A stretch of 64,000 nt of DNA from Dactylonectria macrodidyma (Eukaryota; Ascomycota; Sordariomycetes; Hypocreales; Nectriaceae). The stretch covers positions 1,426,001-1,490,000 of the forward strand of contig JAGMUV010000013.1 of assembly GCA_020744425.1 (NCBI GenBank). The letters are read 5' to 3'. Positions 11,133 to 20,236 of the stretch are shown here, one piece after another. Within the stretch, counting starts at the first letter, position 1; every line of letters begins with the position of its first letter. The notes beneath the pieces are model-generated. The model was given only the letters and a program-made list of their open reading frames with translations. It ran no database searches and was not told the DNA's origin. The position numbers and the translations under genes are program-made.

Positions 11133-14100
11133 ATGTTTCCTCCTGGAATAGAAAACCCAGGCGAGCCTGCCTCGGCTGCCATGCTCACTCACACTACACA
11201 GGCCGACGACGATCCCTACAGTCCAAACATTTCAACACCTACTGATGCCGGCACTGCACCCACGGATAACGTCGGTGACAATCACATTACGCTGCAGCAG
11301 AACACGGCTACCATATTCGATAGCGCCTCGAACAACAAGCGCAAATCACCACCTGAGTCCCAACACCCCAGCCAATCGCTAAATGTCAAGAGAGTAAGAA
11401 TAGATGAGGATGGGTCAAGAAGTTCAAATGCTGCCATAGACTCTGCGGCGGATCGATCGAAGCAACTCCCAGCGGAGATATGGCATCATATCTTCACCTT
11501 TCTTCCACCCAGAGCACTGGGCCGTTTGTTGCTGGTCAACAAACTCTTTCATACTTGTCTCAATCCTTGCCCCTCCGTCAGCTTACCACCATGTCCCTCT
11601 TCTTCGCACACTACCCTTCAACCCTTGAAGCCTGACCCCATATGGCAAGCTTCAAGGCGGTTATTTTGGCCCCGTATGCCTGCTCCGCTGAAGGGCAAGT
11701 CGGAACTGCAGATGTGGCGCCTGACCTGCTCCCTTTCCTGTGAATTTTGCGATTCTAAGGGTGAACTGCAGAGAACTGCGGTTAGCGATCAGTGGCATCA
11801 TGGGCCCGGCGCCAAGGGCGTCTCCCCTGTCTTTCCATTTTCTGTGTCTGTTTGCGGAGGCTGTCTATCTAGCCGGAGTGTGAAGGTATGTACCGATTTC
11901 TGTATCGCAAACTCCACTATCTCACTGTCGCCACAGGAAATCGACGTTTTCTTATCGTCTTCGATTCCATCGCTTCTCCTCCCAGCTCTTCCAGTGGTGC
12001 TCATAATGGACCAGCTGCATGTGATACCTCCATCCGTTATGCAGACTAGGACTCTGCCTTCTCAATCACAGGTGACAAAAGTATTTTGGTCACCTCACCT
12101 CGAGGAGATCAAGTCGGAATTCGAGACAGTCAAGTTGTTAGGTTCTGCTGCGGCTGAGGAGTGGGTGAAGGGTCTAGAGATTCGGGGAAAGCAAACCCTG
12201 GCTGACGCATCCCGTTGGGAGAAATGGGACCTGGCTGGAGGAGTCCATCAGATGCGGACATGCCTGAGTTCTGTCTCCTCAGCATCCTTAGAGCCTGCCA
12301 ACCCGAGTAGTATCGCTCCTGCTTCCTCACAGCCATCCTCCGGTCACAATTCAGAGAACTTACACCAAAGTGACCGTCTTACTGAACAACAGCGGCAAGC
12401 TTCAGATCATAACGGAGCTCTAGGCTTGGCGACAAAAACTGATACGAATAACATTCAATTGCGCCCGCAAGGACAGCAGAAACGAACGAAAGAAGAGGTA
12501 GCCGAGCTCAAACTCATCAGACGCCGCCAGATTGAGCATCTCGCATTGGATCTCGATCCTCCACTCTACCCTAATGTTCTTGCTCATATCCCATCCTTCC
12601 AAGCTGCACTACAACTCATCACTCCGCTTGACGACAGTGCATGGGAGCTTCTGAGGCCACGAATTCTTGCTCAAAGGGAAGAAGCTGAGCTGCGAGAGAA
12701 GAACAATATTGCACGGGAGATGAAGAAAAATGGGACCAAACCCCCAAAAGATGCAGGCAAAGTTACTGATCAGGATTGGGACGAGATCCAAGGTCCTCTC
12801 CGTGCTCGAATATCGAATTTTGCAGAAGAGATCATCCACGATGGCTGGAACGACGGCGAAAAGGTTAAGAAGAAGAACAGCCCTCAGTTTGCAGCCGACG
12901 TCCTCCTCTATGTCCGCAAGCGATTCTATGCTGAAGTTGCGAAGGATGCGGCAGCAGCAGTGGCAGCTGGCCTAGAACAAACCGTTGATCCTCCGGAGGG
13001 TCCATGGACCCAGAAATTAACTTTGGAAAACATGAAGTGGATTTACGACTTCAAGATCAAACATTACACGGAGCAGTACCGTAAAGAACTTTTTCTTTGC
13101 AATGGCTGCGTTGGAAATGCCAAATTCTACGGGCTGGAGGGAGTAATCCAACACTACGCAGCCAAGCACACGAGCGCCCTTAGTGTGGGTAGTGTCGTGG
13201 TTCACTGGAGAGCGGAATGGCCAGAAAAGCCTCCTTTTAGTCCAGACGCACGTCTTCCAGAAATTCCTCGCCAAAGCCAACCTCCTAGCACATCACTACC
13301 TCCCAGTTCTTCACAACCATACTTACCTTATGGGGGGTACCATACCAGTGCACCAGCTGGATATCCGACACCAGCCTACGGAGCTCCAGCGATTCCTCAA
13401 CATTTCGTCCCCGAACAGCACACGTCCTTTCCCCCGGCTAGCGTACATGATCCTCGTGGACCACCGATCTATGGTTTATCTCATCACCCTTCACCCTATG
13501 CACAAGATGGGGGGTACTCGTATCCTCTAAGGCCGTCCTACGGGGATCAAAGCCAACCTCGTGATCTACCCGGAGTTTATGGATATCTGGGATCAATACC
13601 CCATGGCTTCGCCTATGGTTCATATCCTGACCCTCGAGGGCCATACGGCAATCAACCTCGGGGAGACCCCTATAGAACACGGCTTGAAACCATGGCCAGG
13701 GTTGTAAGGGAGGCCTGGAACAAAATTTTCAATGTGAATGGACTTCCTGCATCGGTGAAAATCTGTGTGGTGGTCCATTGCATCGCAAAAACGTTCCAGG
13801 ATGAGTACGGCGAAACTGCGCCCTTGGCAATGCTAATTGACGGACTGTCAAATCACAAGGAAATGCGGCCTGTACAAATTACAAACGGTCTAGCCTGCAA
13901 GGGTTGTTCCTCAGATCATGCCACTGCAGAGACGAACAACTTCTCTCTACCACAATTGGTCAATCACTTCAACAAGCGCCATATTGAAGACCCAGCGTCC
14001 CAGGGCCTTCCCACATTGGATTGGCGAATTGAGATGGTATTATTACCCGACATGTCTGTGTTGCGGAGACTGAAGAGAATCCTGGAGAATAACCGCCCTG

Positions 14101-15368
14101 CTTATGATTTGATTTCGTCTACCCTTCCCTGGGCCTTTGAGGAAACGCAACCAGGCTATCCTCCTGAGAGAATACCATGGCCAAGAACTATTGATCAGCC
14201 GTTAGACAAAGTGTCGTATGAGGCAGAGGATCAGCTATCCGCACGATCCAGCGATTATGATGTTCGCCCACATAAGCCAGAAAGTTTGGGTGGTCAGATA
14301 CGTCATCCTACCCACCCGCAAAGTCCAGTTCACCACGACATACCGAATCTACGACCGGCCAGTGAAGTCTATACACAGACGATAGGCAGGGTGGAGCAGA
14401 TGCAAGGCAGACACCCGAACGAAATCCCTGGCCGAGACCTTCCTCGTTCAAATCGCCACCAGGGCCCCAACGCTATTCATACAGAGCCCCAACGACAGGA
14501 AGCACCGTTTGGCCCTAGCTCTTCGCGAGACAGTCATGTCCCCCATTTCAGAGATGAGCGCAGCATTGATTATCGCGATGTTGAATCGCAGCGATACGCT
14601 AGTAGAGCCCAACCTCAAGACAGATCTCATCCTTCTGGTCGAGGATGGGAAGAGGAGCCTCGGAGCTTGAAAGAACCGCTGGAACGAGCTCCCCCTGACC
14701 CTGTGACCACCCGTCCAGAGGATGATGGATTTGGCCTTCTAGACGCTCTCGAGTCCCATCTCGAAATGGCACACGAAGAGGTTGTGTATGTCGATGAATC
14801 AGGCCGCGAGATCGGGCGGACAACAAGGCCTCTGGAAGAACGTCCTATCAATCGCAGTTTTCCCCGGTTCTCAGGCCGGGACCACGATATCCGTCGTCGC
14901 TTTCCATCCCCTCGATACGACGAATTCCCTCCAGCAGATTATCATGAACGGGACACCAGGCCGAAATACGTGCCGCAACCCCGACTTCGTGAACCAGAAC
15001 CGAGTCGACACCGTATGTACTATGACGACTCGCGCCCTCCGCTTGGTTCTTCCATGGAAGCCTATGAGCTTGTTGAGGTCCGCGACCCCCAGGGAGATTA
15101 TTTTATTAAACGTCCCCTCAGGAGGAGTAACGCGCCCGACACTTATATCTATGATGGCCACCATGCACACAGAGATCTCAGGGTGTATCCGTCGCAAGGG
15201 CCTATCGACGACTACGAGACTATGGGGCCTCATGGATATGCAAATGTCTCGAAACCAGAGTCGCTAGGACCAAGTCGGCCGAATCGGAGGACGGAATGCG
15301 AAGAATATGACCCGCGATATCCAACAACAGACTCCAGAGAGACCGCGTTACGTCAGAATAGACGTTAG
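11133..15368 (+). CDS. Large F-box protein with Cys/His modules
   Basis: The gene has two exons, 11133-11885 and 11937-15368, giving 1394 aa. An F-box lies at about residues 110-150 (KQLPAEIWHHIFTFLPPRAL), so the protein is probably an SCF ubiquitin-ligase substrate receptor or a related adaptor. Three cysteine-bearing modules follow: SCEFCDSKG with CGGC (about 205-245), LFLCNGCVGNAKFYG ending in HYAAKH (about 635) and ACKGCSSDHA ending in HFNKRH (about 900). The last two have a C-x2-C ... H-x4-H layout that could bind zinc. The rest is Pro/Tyr/Arg-rich and likely disordered, with a charged C-terminus. The reading frame is open far upstream, but 11133 is the first sensible ATG. The substrate is unknown. 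Confidence 0.82.
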   Translation: MFPPGIENPGEPASAAMLTHTTQADDDPYSPNISTPTDAGTAPTDNVGDNHITLQQNTATIFDSASNNKRKSPPESQHPSQSLNVKRVRIDEDGSRSSNAAIDSAADRSKQLPAEIWHHIFTFLPPRALGRLLLVNKLFHTCLNPCPSVSLPPCPSSSHTTLQPLKPDPIWQASRRLFWPRMPAPLKGKSELQMWRLTCSLSCEFCDSKGELQRTAVSDQWHHGPGAKGVSPVFPFSVSVCGGCLSSRSVKVCTDFCIANSTISLSPQEIDVFLSSSIPSLLLPALPVVLIMDQLHVIPPSVMQTRTLPSQSQVTKVFWSPHLEEIKSEFETVKLLGSAAAEEWVKGLEIRGKQTLADASRWEKWDLAGGVHQMRTCLSSVSSASLEPANPSSIAPASSQPSSGHNSENLHQSDRLTEQQRQASDHNGALGLATKTDTNNIQLRPQGQQKRTKEEVAELKLIRRRQIEHLALDLDPPLYPNVLAHIPSFQAALQLITPLDDSAWELLRPRILAQREEAELREKNNIAREMKKNGTKPPKDAGKVTDQDWDEIQGPLRARISNFAEEIIHDGWNDGEKVKKKNSPQFAADVLLYVRKRFYAEVAKDAAAAVAAGLEQTVDPPEGPWTQKLTLENMKWIYDFKIKHYTEQYRKELFLCNGCVGNAKFYGLEGVIQHYAAKHTSALSVGSVVVHWRAEWPEKPPFSPDARLPEIPRQSQPPSTSLPPSSSQPYLPYGGYHTSAPAGYPTPAYGAPAIPQHFVPEQHTSFPPASVHDPRGPPIYGLSHHPSPYAQDGGYSYPLRPSYGDQSQPRDLPGVYGYLGSIPHGFAYGSYPDPRGPYGNQPRGDPYRTRLETMARVVREAWNKIFNVNGLPASVKICVVVHCIAKTFQDEYGETAPLAMLIDGLSNHKEMRPVQITNGLACKGCSSDHATAETNNFSLPQLVNHFNKRHIEDPASQGLPTLDWRIEMVLLPDMSVLRRLKRILENNRPAYDLISSTLPWAFEETQPGYPPERIPWPRTIDQPLDKVSYEAEDQLSARSSDYDVRPHKPESLGGQIRHPTHPQSPVHHDIPNLRPASEVYTQTIGRVEQMQGRHPNEIPGRDLPRSNRHQGPNAIHTEPQRQEAPFGPSSSRDSHVPHFRDERSIDYRDVESQRYASRAQPQDRSHPSGRGWEEEPRSLKEPLERAPPDPVTTRPEDDGFGLLDALESHLEMAHEEVVYVDESGREIGRTTRPLEERPINRSFPRFSGRDHDIRRRFPSPRYDEFPPADYHERDTRPKYVPQPRLREPEPSRHRMYYDDSRPPLGSSMEAYELVEVRDPQGDYFIKRPLRRSNAPDTYIYDGHHAHRDLRVYPSQGPIDDYETMGPHGYANVSKPESLGPSRPNRRTECEEYDPRYPTTDSRETALRQNRR
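11886..11936 (+). other. 51-nt in-frame intron in the F-box gene
   Basis: GTATGT ... GCCACAG, length 51 nt, contains no stop. Removal joins SVK to EIDVFL and retention would add 17 residues. Confidence 0.65.
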
Positions 15369-16038
15369 ATTAACGACAGACGCCTTCTACGACATGTCGA
15401 TAAGTCACTGGGAAGAGAGCCCTCTTGGAGCATGAGATGTACGATTGGGGTATGGATGATACGTGTCGTTAGTGTGTGTGGAACGATGTGGCAAGGGTTC
15501 AGGTCAGCCATTTCAACAGAAGCTTCGCAAAGTCAAGCGTGTCCATCACACTTTGGCCCCGCAAGGTCTGGCTATATTCCTCTATGGCAAAGCGAGCCAC
15601 GCTACTGTTTTTAATGGAATAGTCGCTTAAGTACGCAGTTCAAATTCCAGATCTCCACCCTGAGCTTGGAGCAAGTAACTTCGGGCCACACTTACATCCA
15701 GTCAATACGCCGTTCCGACTATTTAGTTGGTAAAAAAGTGTTACATTGTATTCTGATAATGATGAGAACGACGAGCCGAGTTGTGTTTTACATACAAGCC
15801 CTCCTAATTTCTTCGCCGGCACAGATAGCTGAGTGGCAAAATCCGAGTGCCGATGGTGGTGTGGTGTACAAAATGGACAAGTGAACAACAGACCTCCTCC
15901 CCTTGAGCAGTCCTGCAAAAATACCTTTGCAGCCGCTGTGCAATGCCATCGGTTTAACACGCGCCGTCATGTTCTCCCATGTTTCTAGACTCCGTGACGC
16001 TCATTACTGCATTTGTCTCCCTTCTTCTCGAGGTTATC
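15369..16038. other. Convergent 3' intergenic region
   Basis: It lies between the stop codons of the F-box gene (+) and dnm1 (-). It should contain both 3' UTRs. No gene was seen. Confidence 0.5.
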
Positions 16039-18642
16039 TTAGAGCACCTCGCCGATGATCTTGGCGGCCTCCCGGTACGTCTGGAGGAGACGCTCACACT
16101 TCTCGCGCTCCTTCTTGACAGTGTCGTCTTCGTAGAGGAGCTCCTCGAAGAGACTCTCCTTGTAGAGCTCGCTCACTAATCGGTTCTGGACCACGTCCTT
16201 GCAGTGATTGACGAGCAGGTGCATGACCGCCTTAGGGACTTGGTCAGCGATGGATTCGCGGACGATGTTGAAGTACGAGGAAATAAGGGCCCTAATCAGC
16301 TCCGTTTCCATGGCCTCGCGCTCAGTCATTGCAGGCTCACCAGACTCGCCCTGCGCAGTAGTTAGCGGCTTTGTCGACATTAGCATGTATATCGAGTCAC
16401 TTACAAGGTGCGAAGCCAGTCCATAACTCTTTCCCGTTCGGTCATAATCCTCGTCATGTGCGATAGCGGTAGCGGTAGATGGCCGCTTATCTTCTCGGCG
16501 GATGATGGGAAAGCCGACCTCGGACACCTGGCTGCTGTGTCGCCCGTTAATCGGGCTGGGCAAGGGGGCGCCAATCGTCGTTCCATCCTTGCCAAAGAAG
16601 TAGTTCAGGAAGGAGTCCTTGGCACCGCCCAGGCCTTGCTGGTTGATTTGCTGGTTGAACCTGGCTGGCGATGCTGATCTGATGCCGTTCATGGCGGTCG
16701 AGCCCATCGCCGCGGCCAGACTTCCAGTACCGTTCTCCCTGGCTGGTGGCGATATGCTGCGAGGAGGCTTCATCATCTTGGTTCTGCTGATGGCAGCAGG
16801 CTCGGGTTTCTCGTTAGGTGCAACCACGCCATCCTCGTTCTCGGGGCCATCACCATTGGCCTCGAGCTCCTTCATGCGTCGCCTCTCTCGTCGCTCACGC
16901 TCCTCCTGAATCAACTTTTTCCGCTCCCGTTCCTGCTTGGCGCCGACAACATTGCTCATGGCAGCAGCTGCACCTAGGAAGTTGGGGTGGTTGGTGTTGA
17001 TGTAGGCGCGCTGGATCGAGATTAGGGACTCAACGTACGAGGAAGCAGGGCCAAGTCTCTCGCGGAGGAGGTCCGAGACAGTCTCAATAAGCTTGGCCTG
17101 CAGTCTTGGGTACCGCGAGAGCTCGGTAGAACCGCAAGTGTGGCAGATCTTGATGAGCTCTTCATAGACCAGTTCAACACAGCGTTGGCTGGGAATCTCC
17201 AACAGCTTGATCTGAGGCTTCACCAAGAGGTCAAAGGCCATCTCGGGGACGAAGAGACTAGGCCGAGGACCAGTCGAGTTGCGGATAGCGGTGCGGATGT
17301 CCAGAGCGGAGAGATTAGATGTGGGATCAATAGTATCGAGTGAGCTACCAAACACAGAGTTGAAGATGTAGTAAATGCGTGCACCACCGCACAACTCCTT
17401 AGTCGAGATCTCGGTTGAGGTACCATCGATAGAGGAGATAAAAGACGTGGCAAAGCGCGTCATTTGTTGCAGGATAAGAGAGCCGCGGTGTTCCTTGCCG
17501 CTGAAGTGCATGTCGCCGTAGCTGGCCAGCTCCTGCTGGGTCTGGCCCATGAGGGTATTAAGTCGGGCCTTGATATCAGGCAATCGCTCCCGAATGTGAG
17601 CCATCAACGTAGTGTTGAGCGTCTTTGCGAGAAACTGGGTTCCGCAACGGTTCGAAATATTGCGATAGGCAGGGTGATGCTTGAAAAAGTCGGTCTCGGC
17701 CTGGAGCGCCTCCTCCATGGGCTTGGATCCCAAGATATCCTGCTGCGAGCGGTTGACGGCACCAATAAAACCAAGCTTCAGAGGATAGACACGACCCGAG
17801 AGGATGTCTAGAGCATTGGTTCCATGGTCCATCAGGTCGACCTTGGTGAGAACACCAATGGTCCTCCTGCCGAGCGGGTCAACATGTCGGGCGAGCTTCA
17901 GCGCTTCTGAGTTGACAATGTCAACATTGGCAGGGGACACGGCCAGAATGATACTGTTGGGCTTCGCAATGTATTCGGAGATGAGGTTTCGGGTCTGCTT
18001 CTCGATGTCGGTTGGTTGGTCGCCGATGGGGACCTGAACAAAATGTTCGTCAGTGGGGCTCGATGACGAGGGCAGGATGAAGAGGCAAGAGGGGGGCACC
18101 TTTGTCAAACCGGGGAGATCGACCAGGGTCAGGTTGAGGACGAAGGGGGAGTAAATCTTCAGGTTGATGGGCTGTCTGTTGATGCCCTTGTTGCTGCCGG
18201 CGACACGGGCAGTCTCGTTCTCGATCTCTCGCTTGACATCAGAAAAGTCGTTGAAGCGGCGGTTTGGAATGTGATGAAACTCTGCCCACTCGGAGCGCCG
18301 GGCAGCGCCGGGAGAACGATAGGGGTCGATGGTAGGATCGGGGGCGGATTCGTCGTCGGGGACGTTGATGAGCTGGAGAATCAGGGGACGGCGAGTGACG
18401 ATACCGCTTCCTCGTGGTAGAAAGTCGCGGCCGACAATGTTTTCAAGGACGGACGACTTTCCTGCTGACTGAGAGCCGACAACAACCTGGACGCGAAGTC
18501 AGCCAAAAGGCGCAGAACCAATTAGAAGAAGGACGATGCGTACGATCTGGGGAAGGTCAAGCGAGTCACTGCCGATGGTGTTGAAGACCAGATCTTGCAA
18601 CTTGTTGACTGTGGTGAGCAGATCCTCACCGAGGGCAGCCAT
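16039..18642 (-). CDS. dnm1: Dynamin-related GTPase Dnm1 (mitochondrial/peroxisomal fission)
   Basis: Minus-strand exons are 18642-18544, 18486-18100, 18033-16405 and 16350-16039, giving 808 aa. The GTPase domain has G1 GSQSAGKS (37-44), the G2 region RGSGIVTRRP, G3 DLPG and G4 TKVD. Middle/stalk sequence follows (MHFSGKEHRGSLILQQMTRF). A variable B-insert contains KDSFLNYFFGKDG, and the GTPase effector domain ends in YREAAKIIGEVL. The IGSDSLDLPQIVVVGSQS start, B-insert and lack of a PH domain favour Dnm1/Drp1 over Vps1. It assembles on mitochondria and peroxisomes to constrict membranes. The last intron is in frame and lies between the B-insert and the effector domain. The gene is divergent from cox19. 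Confidence 0.92.
16351..16404 (-). other. 54-nt in-frame intron in dnm1
   Basis: On the minus strand it reads GTAAGT ... GCTAACTACTGCGCAG, 54 nt without a stop. Excision joins SHL to GESGEPAM just before the effector domain. Retention would insert 18 residues. Confidence 0.75.
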
Positions 18643-19284
18643 TGTAACGGACGGGAACGGGACAGGGCGGACGGACGTCTAGAACGGGCAACGATAACAG
18701 CAAGGACAGAACAGAGCAGAACAACACGCAAAATCGCGGGGATGACTTGAAGCTGGATTCAGAGGTCCGCTGGCTGGTCAGGACACCGAGTTTTGATCTG
18801 CGCGCGTCGGTGTCGCTATCAATCAATTCCAAGAATTCATGCGTTGATGCAGGCGTCCAAGGGTGCGGCGTTGGCGTCGGGTTCACGTGTGTCCAGGGAC
18901 GGTAAGGTAGGTACGGTATAAAATGGTTTACTTGGCACCAAGTACCCACCGGGGCTTTTCGGCTCTACGGTACATCTCATGCGCCTGAAGGTGGATGCCT
19001 CATGCCCTCATGCCTGTACGCAGGAATAAGCGCCTAAAGGTGGGTGGCAACCACCCAACAAGCACAAGCCACTGGCAGCCAGCCTGTGCGTCTGAAGCTC
19101 CATGACTACCCGTGCCACGTCGTCAGCCACAGTTGCCTCCCGGATGCCGTTAAGCAGTGTGTCCTTGCCGCTGTATCGGGGCTTCAATGTTCCTCTCAGT
19201 GGCACGACTTTTACAGACAGGATGTGGCAATAAGAGTGCCAGAGATTATGCTGCAAACCCAGATAGACGCCCCAATTCAGAGTC
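18643..19284. promoter_or_regulatory. Divergent promoter dnm1 / cox19
   Basis: This 642-bp region lies between two mitochondria-related genes on opposite strands. It contains a GGTAAGGTAGGTACGG run followed by TATAAAA near 18917. No specific factor site was assigned. Confidence 0.55.
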
Positions 19285-19821
19285 ATGAGTACCTTTGGAA
19301 GCCCCGGAGCCCTGCCGACGACGAAGCCCAAGCCGTAAGTGATTCTGTCTCCCTGTTTCTGGCTGCTTCTACGTTCCTGCACCTGCATACTGACTCACCC
19401 TCCCACAGACCACAGCGTGGCAGCTTTCCTCTCGATCATGACGGTGAGCGGCATTACCTAACATGTCCCCCGTCGAACAAACTGACAAATGGGTTTTTCT
19501 CCGATAGGCGAGTGTAAGTCGATTATTGCTGGCTATTTAGCATGCATGAAAAAGGTGCGCGGCGTCAATGAAGACGAATGTCGCGACCTAGCAAAATCAT
19601 ATCTCGGGTGCAGAATGGATAAGTAAGAACCCAACATCTCATTGGCACCTACCATGCGGCATGGCATGGCGAACTGGCGAACGCGTCACGGAACAAGCCG
19701 GACTAATCGATGACTCAGAAACCTAATGGCAAGAGACGAATTCAAAAATCTCGGCTTCGCTGAGCCTCCACCTCCTCCAAAGGAGCCTGAAAAAGGTGTC
19801 AAGGGTGAGCTGCGGTGGTAG
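19285..19821 (+). CDS. cox19: Cox19, twin CX9C cytochrome c oxidase assembly protein
   Basis: Four short exons (19285-19334, 19409-19443, 19508-19622, 19719-19821) give 100 aa. The fungal Cox19 signature RGSFPLDHDGEC is present, followed by two CX9C pairs, C31-C41 (CKSIIAGYLAC) and C53-C63 (CRDLAKSYLGC), then NLMARDEFKNLGF and a Pro/Lys tail. The family is imported into the mitochondrial intermembrane space by the Mia40 disulfide relay and acts with Cox11/Cox17 in copper delivery and redox control of cytochrome oxidase. No single reading frame covers more than a fraction of it, so it is easily missed without splice modelling. Confidence 0.92.
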
Positions 19822-20236
19822 TGGCAGTTCGCATATCAGTCAGCGATGGGCAAATGAGAGGCAGACACGACGGCGAGGGCCAAGCCCCGCTCAACCATTT
19901 TGTCCGTTGAGACAAACCATGTACAATAAATACTCAAGCATAATCCTACCGTCCTGGAAATGCATATCGTCATCGATGTTTTACGAGCTTCTTTCTCTGG
20001 GTGTTTGCGCTTGACCTCTGTTGCCAGTAGTGACATAGTTGATAGAGTTAATCATGGCCAGGGCGGCCGTTGTCTGGCCAACCCCGCGTAACGTTCCCCC
20101 CTCGAGTCACCCATACCTACAAAAGTGCCCGCCCTCACACCACCTACGGTCAACCATACATTGATTCACCGAGCCCCTTCACACCGTACAGGACATTTTT
20201 ATCAATTCTTCTTCCACAGCAGGTCCTGCGGTCAAA
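19822..20236. other. Intergenic, cox19 to LIM gene
   Basis: This is the space between tandem genes. It holds the cox19 3' UTR and the promoter and leader of the LIM gene, with C-rich sequence near 20100-20220. Nothing else was seen. Confidence 0.5.
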
